Of a stretch of DNA of 45,697 nt, positions 44,805 to 45,697 are shown piece after piece. This DNA is from Nocardioidaceae bacterium (lineage in GTDB: Bacteria; Actinomycetota; Actinomycetes; Propionibacteriales; Nocardioidaceae). The position numbers were made by a program, and so were the translations under genes. Numbering within the stretch: the first letter of the stretch is position 1; every line of letters starts with the position of its first letter. The notes beneath the pieces were generated by a model that saw nothing but the letters and a program-made list of their open reading frames with translations, was not told where the DNA came from and ran no database searches. The stretch is from positions 1 through 45,697 of the forward strand of contig JAICWH010000008.1 of the NCBI GenBank assembly GCA_025934895.1, read 5' to 3'.

Positions 44805-45018
44805 GCGGCCCGGCTCCTGCTGATCCGACCGGAGGCGGCCCCGGGAGGTAGGAACGGCGCCGGACGACCACGGGGGGAGTCGTCCGACGCCGTACGGGAA
44901 GCGGACCCAGACGGGGGAGACGGGATCCGCTCGGGCCGAGTCTTGCACGCGGACCGCGGCAGATCCAACAGCGTGTCAGATTCCTCCGGCGGCCGGCGCC
45001 AGGTCTTCGGAGCGGTGC

Positions 45019-45327
45019 TCAGAGCGGCGGCTGTCCGCCCTGGTGAGGGCTGATGGCACGCGCGGCGATGTCCGGGTCGAAGTAGGCGGGCCCCCCCGTG
45101 TCCGGCGCTGAGTTCGCGTTGGCGACCACCACGGCGATGGTGGGCAGGAAGAACGACGCGCCCACGAACACCCACAGCCACCAGTGACCCATGGAGAAGA
45201 TGGCCAGCACGAAGCAGAGCGTGCGGATCCCCATCGAGATGAGGTAGCGCTTCTGCCGTAGCGCGACGTCCTGCTTGTGGCTCCGCGTCGCGGTGGTGAT
45301 CCGGACCGGCGCCGGCTTCCTGGCCAT
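45019..45327 (-). CDS. DUF3099 family membrane protein
   Basis: 102 aa with two transmembrane helices (about 33-48 and 50-69: IRTLCFVLAIFSMGHWWLW and VFVGASFFLPTIAVVVAN), preceded by a basic N-terminus (PVRITTATRSHKQDVALRQKRY). This pattern matches DUF3099, an actinobacterial family without known function. TACGGT six nt before ATG 45327 suggests leaderless expression. Confidence 0.85.
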   Translation of the reverse strand: MARKPAPVRITTATRSHKQDVALRQKRYLISMGIRTLCFVLAIFSMGHWWLWVFVGASFFLPTIAVVVANANSAPDTGGPAYFDPDIAARAISPHQGGQPPL

Positions 45328-45339
45328 GCTTCTACCGTA
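45328..45339 (-). promoter_or_regulatory. -10 element of the DUF3099 gene, leaderless
   Basis: TACGGT at 45339-45334 followed by six nt and ATG 45327. The -35 region is weak. Confidence 0.4.
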
Positions 45340-45400
45340 CGTCGCATCCCCTTAGCATCACAGCGGAGCGAAGGATCCCCTACCACCACGAGGAGCTCTC

Positions 45401-45613
45401 ATGTCGAACCGTGTCTACCGGGTCACCGAGGTCGTCGGCACGTCACCGGACGGCATCGAGGACGCCATCCGCAACGGCATCTCCCGGGCCTCGCGCACGT
45501 TGCGGCACCTGGACTGGTTCGAGATGACCCAGGTGCGAGGCCAGGTCAAGGACGGTGAGGTGGAGCACTTCCAGGTCGGGCTGAAGCTCGGGTTCCGTCT
45601 CGAGGACGACTGA
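45401..45613 (+). CDS. Dodecin (flavin-storage protein)
   Basis: 70-aa small beta-alpha-beta-beta protein that forms dodecamers binding flavin or, in some bacteria, CoA/FMN. Family signatures VYRVTEVVGTSPDGIEDAIRNGI and RTLRHLDWFEMTQVRG are seen, including the Trp that stacks on the flavin and the Gln of MTQVRG. GAGGAG lies 6 nt before ATG 45401. Confidence 0.93.
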   Translation: MSNRVYRVTEVVGTSPDGIEDAIRNGISRASRTLRHLDWFEMTQVRGQVKDGEVEHFQVGLKLGFRLEDD

Positions 45614-45697
45614 GCCCTCCCGCCGGCCGAGGAGCCGGTTCCGAGCCGGCCGCCGGCAGCCGCTAGCGTCTGGGGCGACCGTCCCGGGCAGGGGCGC
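45614..45697. other. Window end, non-coding
   Basis: G+C-rich sequence with overlapping GCCGGC palindromes after dodecin. TAGCGT at 45664-45669 might be the -10 of a gene beginning beyond the window. Confidence 0.3.

Overview
The window is a very high-G+C (about 70%) chromosomal segment of an actinobacterium. Frequent GTG starts, 4-bp GTGA/ATGA gene overlaps and several apparently leaderless genes (TAnnnT about 6 nt before the start codon) fit this. Gene content and order (pentose-phosphate operon, ctaB/ctaA, an ABC transporter, sufR-sufBDCSU-sufT, then ABC-F and enoyl-CoA hydratase) match a locus conserved from Mycobacterium to Streptomyces. The ole genes and general style make a Nocardioides-like member of the Propionibacteriales my best guess. 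No phage, IS, CRISPR, tRNA or rRNA was seen.

Layout. (1) 39-8255, minus strand: tkt-tal-pgi-zwf-opcA-pgl, a central-carbon operon from one promoter near 8383-8411. (2) 8577-11135: ctaB and mug (plus) face ctaA (minus); with the SURF1 gene at 40.2-41.0 kb they serve heme A synthesis and aa3 oxidase assembly. (3) 11140-15706, minus: oleA-oleBC-oleD, a complete long-chain olefin pathway with OleB and OleC fused, placed between ctaA and an ABC exporter (15796-17543). In M. tuberculosis, as I recall its gene order, ctaA and the homologous ABC genes are adjacent, so the ole block looks like a cassette inserted in a core locus. (4) 17713-24755, plus: sufR-sufB-sufD-Rieske-sufC-sufS-sufU-sufT, the Fe-S cluster assembly operon, with a likely SufR operator over the promoter and start codon and a 105-bp palindromic element between sufB and sufD. 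(5) 24780-28578: a Vms1-like release factor with a ten-copy SAGDE tail, then (minus) an amino-acid permease with a fused stress-protein-like domain, an aldo/keto reductase and a small membrane protein. (6) 28698-29480: a PrmC-related methyltransferase with an altered motif. (7) 29560-33564, minus: bioY, a short AMP-ligase, an atypical thiolase, and the ECF ATPase and EcfT. This couples biotin uptake to two acyl-CoA enzymes, as in Bacillus subtilis yhfUTS. (8) 33575-45613: zinc metallopeptidase, ABC-F ATPase, enoyl-CoA hydratase-like protein, ABC exporter, atypical SDR, SURF1, moaA, a GGDEF-EAL protein, a small zinc-ribbon-like protein, DUF3099 and dodecin.

The best candidate for an under-described system is region 7. 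The thiolase lacks its second catalytic cysteine, and the ligase lacks most of its N-terminal subdomain and seems to start at CTG. The most notable non-coding structures are the palindrome inside the suf operon, the oppositely oriented 32-bp repeat arrays after the ABC-F gene, and a 17-bp repeat array between two convergent genes.
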